Assembly (NCBI GenBank): GCA_014898415.1
Contig: RCTD01000001.1
Span: forward strand, 2,728,001 to 2,792,000
Reading direction: 5' to 3'
Length of the DNA: 64,000 bases
Source of the DNA: Stromatinia cepivora
Lineage: Eukaryota; Ascomycota; Leotiomycetes; Helotiales; Sclerotiniaceae
Positions within the stretch are counted from its first letter, which is position 1, and each line of letters opens with the position of its first letter. The notes beneath the pieces were generated by a model. That model searched no databases, was not told where the DNA came from, and saw nothing but the letters and a program-made list of their open reading frames with translations. Both the position numbers and the translations under genes were made by a program. Positions 61,311 through 64,000 of this stretch are shown piece after piece.

Positions 61311-63130
61311 AATAGGTTATAAAATCCGATTGTATAATAATAATTAGAAAGTAAAGCAAATCGAAAAAGGATTAATATAACTAATAGAGATAAAACAAAA
61401 TGAAAATCAGAATTTTCATATAATATTATTGAAACAGAGTTGAAATATGATAATATAGTTTATAATTTATAATATTACAGATCAAAACGGAGAACAATCT
61501 ATATAATATCGATATAGAATTATAACAAAAATGAAGAACAAGTTTGTATAATTACAAAAAAATATATTACAATATGATTTTACAAATTTTCTTATTATTT
61601 TATTTTTATATTTCTTTATTATCCCAAATCTATTTACTATACATTTTTTAAAATTATATTAAAAACCTAAAAATTATCTTCGATATTTATCAAACAATAA
61701 AAAACCTTTATAATATCAGAATCAAACAATCCTTCGAAATTCAATCAAAACAATTATGAACAATAATTTAAATAAACAAAGATATAATTGAAAAGGAAAA
61801 AATGATTTTATACAATTGATTAAATATTAAACGAATATATATAGATTACAAAACCCAATATAGTATTTGCTTATAAAATCAATGATTATATATATTACAA
61901 TATTGAATTGAAATCGAAATACTTAAAGAACAAAGCGAATACATTATCATATATTTGTACAATATTTAATAATAACGATGAAGTTTTTATTAATAAATAT
62001 TCAACAATATATACATTCTAGAAATACTTTAAATCAAAATATATCAGAATCAATACAATTATAATTAATATATATATAACGATAATCCAGAACTTCAAAT
62101 TTCAATCCGATACTTATCTCGATATGATTATTATTGAAACTTAGAACAAATTGAAAAAGTATAAAAGAAAATTAGGAATTACAAACAAAAACTATTGATC
62201 AATATATCAAGATATTATTTTATTCTTGATTTTAATATATAATCTTTCAATCGATTATTAAAGAGTAATAGATATATTGAATATCCAAATCAACTTTAGT
62301 ATCGATAATAAAATTAAGTATTTGCAGATTAAAAAACTTTGTCTTAAGAATAAATCAAAATAAATACAAATTACAAAAAGATCTAGATATATTTCTCAAC
62401 ATCAAGAATCAGATTTCGAAACCCCAAATAATATTTACGATCTATATCAAAAGAAAGATTATTATATACAAAATTATTTATATTTAATGCGAATTAACAA
62501 ATTCCTTTATAATTACCTTTATTATTAAAAAAAAAAGAGATTATCAAATCCGAAAAAGATCTATTTCAATAAAAAAGACTAAATATATTCTATTAATAAT
62601 ATCTCTGAATCAAATTCTGATATTAAGGATATAATAAAGGAAAATTACAATTTGATAAAGAAGATCATTAATAAAATTTTCTTTAACAAATGGTATATTA
62701 ATATAAGTATTTCTTTATATATATCTGATTAATTTTTATTATTTAGATTAATAAATCTTATTGCTAAATAAAAGATAAAGGTTGATAAAGGAATGATATA
62801 TTGTTGTTATTGAAATTTAATAAATATAATATATAAAGATGATTTTAAAATGCTATTTTTAAATATATTTGTGAGAATCATAGTAAAGAATCGATTAATT
62901 TCGAATAATAATAGGTTTAGAATCAAGACTTTTCATTACTTTTTTTAAAATGGTATCGAAGAATTCCCCTTTATATAGGTGAAAACTCTTCAAACTAGTG
63001 TACAATTCGGTCTGCTTTTGGTTAGCCTTAATTTCGTAGTTGAGGTTCGTAATAGAGTCTTTTTTTCCGAGGTTTTCGTTTTCGAAAGTCTGTGAAATGA
63101 AACTATTTAAGTTGAAATATCCAATCAAAA
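61310..63130. repeat. AT-rich decayed sequence
   Basis: About 1.8 kb of A/T-rich sequence with no frame longer than some 80 codons (62895-63140 minus) and no recognisable domain. By position it is the internal part of the element starting at 61149, but no retroelement motif survives that I can read. Confidence 0.4.
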
Positions 63131-63140
63131 TTAATATCAT

Positions 63141-63517
63141 TTAATGTTGTATTGTATGCCTTTTCGTGAAACCATTGATATTGTGTTGTATGCCTTTTCG
63201 TGAAATTATCGATATTGTATTGTATGCTTTTTCGTGAAACCATCGATATTGTATTGTATGTTTTTTTGTAGAACCATTGATATTGTATGGTATACCTTTT
63301 CGTAGAATCATTGTAGATCCATTGATATTGTATGGTATGCTTTTTCGTAGAATCATTGTAGATCCATCGATATTGTATTGTATGCCTTTTTGTAGAACCA
63401 TTGATATTGTATTGTATGCTTTTTTGTAGAATCATTGATATTGTGTTGTATGTTTTTTCGTAGAACTATCGATATTGTATTGTATGCTTTTTCGTAGAAC
63501 CATTGTAGATTTATCGA
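63141..63517. repeat. 34-bp minisatellite
   Basis: About ten units of consensus ccattgatattgtattgtat plus gctttttcgtagaa (34 bp), some with a 12-bp insertion (tcattgtagatc), giving 46-bp variants. On the minus strand the array is open in all three frames, producing overlapping frames at 63103-63435, 63141-63401 and 63353-63601 with repeated QYQWFYKKAYNTI-type peptides. Confidence 0.85.
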
Positions 63518-63739
63518 AATCCTTTCAATTCTTTTAATTCCTTTATTCCTAATTTTATAATAGTCGGCCGAATTGAAATTCCAATGGAGAATTTTATACA
63601 ATAATTAAATCTATAATAATTCTTTTAATAATGAAATTATAATATCTATATCTTCATTTTATGAAGTTCAGCATTTTCACTTTTTTGAAAACTTCTTTAA
63701 TATTATTTAAAAACCTTTATATATATATTCATTTTCGAT

Positions 63740-64000
63740 CCATTTTCAATTCGATTTCGGTACAATTTCGATACAATTTCGATACGATTTCGATAGGCAT
63801 GCTTTCGATTCGGATTCGGTATACTTTCGATTTGGATTCGGTATACTTTCGATTTAGTATGCTTTCGATTTGGTATACTTTCGATTTGGTATGCTTTCGA
63901 TTTGATATGCTTTCGATTTGGTATACTTTCGATTTGGTATGCTTTCGATTTGGTATACTTTCGATTTGGTATACTTTCGATTCAAATTCGGTATACTTTT
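63740..64000. repeat. 16-bp / 22-bp minisatellite running off the window
   Basis: Units tttcgatttggtatac (16 bp) and tttcgatttggattcggtatac (22 bp) alternate from about 63,795 to the end, with looser tttcgatac units before. The array continues past base 64,000. Confidence 0.85.

Noticed and set aside
63141..63517. Regular repeats resembling a CRISPR array
   Set aside because: Units are head-to-tail with no unique spacers, and the genome is eukaryotic; this is a minisatellite.
63103..63601. Minus-strand frames with repeated QYQWFYKK peptides as a gene
   Set aside because: The same peptide appears in all three frames because of the 34-bp period; no start context, splice sites or known family.

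Overview
The window is nuclear DNA of a filamentous ascomycete. The genes have several short introns (about 45-135 nt) with GT..AG ends, and the products are typical Pezizomycotina proteins (PalB, VTS1, ANT1/PMP47-type carrier, DUF2985 membrane protein, Zn2Cys6 regulator). The AT-rich tracts are full of transition-type decay like that left by repeat-induced point mutation (RIP). From overall protein resemblance I think it is a Leotiomycete, probably Sclerotiniaceae (Botrytis/Sclerotinia-like); that is inference from memory, not a database result.

Layout. 1-25 kb is a normal gene-bearing region: an SLC35F6-like transporter (+), a C2H2 zinc-finger factor (+), the calpain-like protease palB (-), a peroxisomal adenine nucleotide carrier (+), ribosomal protein eL29 (+), the SAM-domain RNA-binding protein VTS1 (+), a DUF2985 membrane protein (+), a UCH37/UCHL5-type deubiquitinase (-) and a Zn2Cys6 transcription factor (-). 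All exon structures were rebuilt by hand from splice sites and reading phase. 24.6-38.0 kb is a gene desert of about 13.4 kb. It contains two AT-rich islands, a Harbinger-like MITE with a TTA target duplication (32.18-32.83 kb), a cloverleaf-like inverted-repeat structure (34.20-34.31 kb) and a solo LTR with a perfect 5-bp target duplication (36.57-36.90 kb). 38-43.5 kb holds two more housekeeping genes on the minus strand: transportin/KAP104 and the proteasome assembly chaperone PAC4.

From about 43.8 kb to the right edge the sequence becomes strongly AT-rich and carries only dead retroelements, nested in each other. An LTR-like segment and gag remnant (44.35-45.63 kb) is interrupted by a Ty3/gypsy element (45,632-61,093, two 283-bp LTRs). 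That element is itself interrupted by a Ty1/copia element (46,422-54,831, two 214-bp LTRs, 5-bp target duplication ATCCC). A further LTR-like start lies at 61,149, and two minisatellites lie at 63.1-64.0 kb. Stop codons at former CAA/CAG/TGG positions and Asp-to-Asn changes in both reverse-transcriptase active sites fit RIP inactivation.

The genes do not form a pathway cluster; they are mostly housekeeping loci (pH signalling, peroxisomal ATP import, translation, mRNA decay, proteasome assembly and deubiquitination, nuclear import) next to a heterochromatin-like repeat block. I found no convincing undescribed protein system. The most unusual items are the cloverleaf-like element at 34.2 kb, the one-base frame conflict at the start of KAP104, the stop-start-overlapping uORF of the C2H2 gene, and a 34-bp minisatellite free of stops in all three antisense frames.
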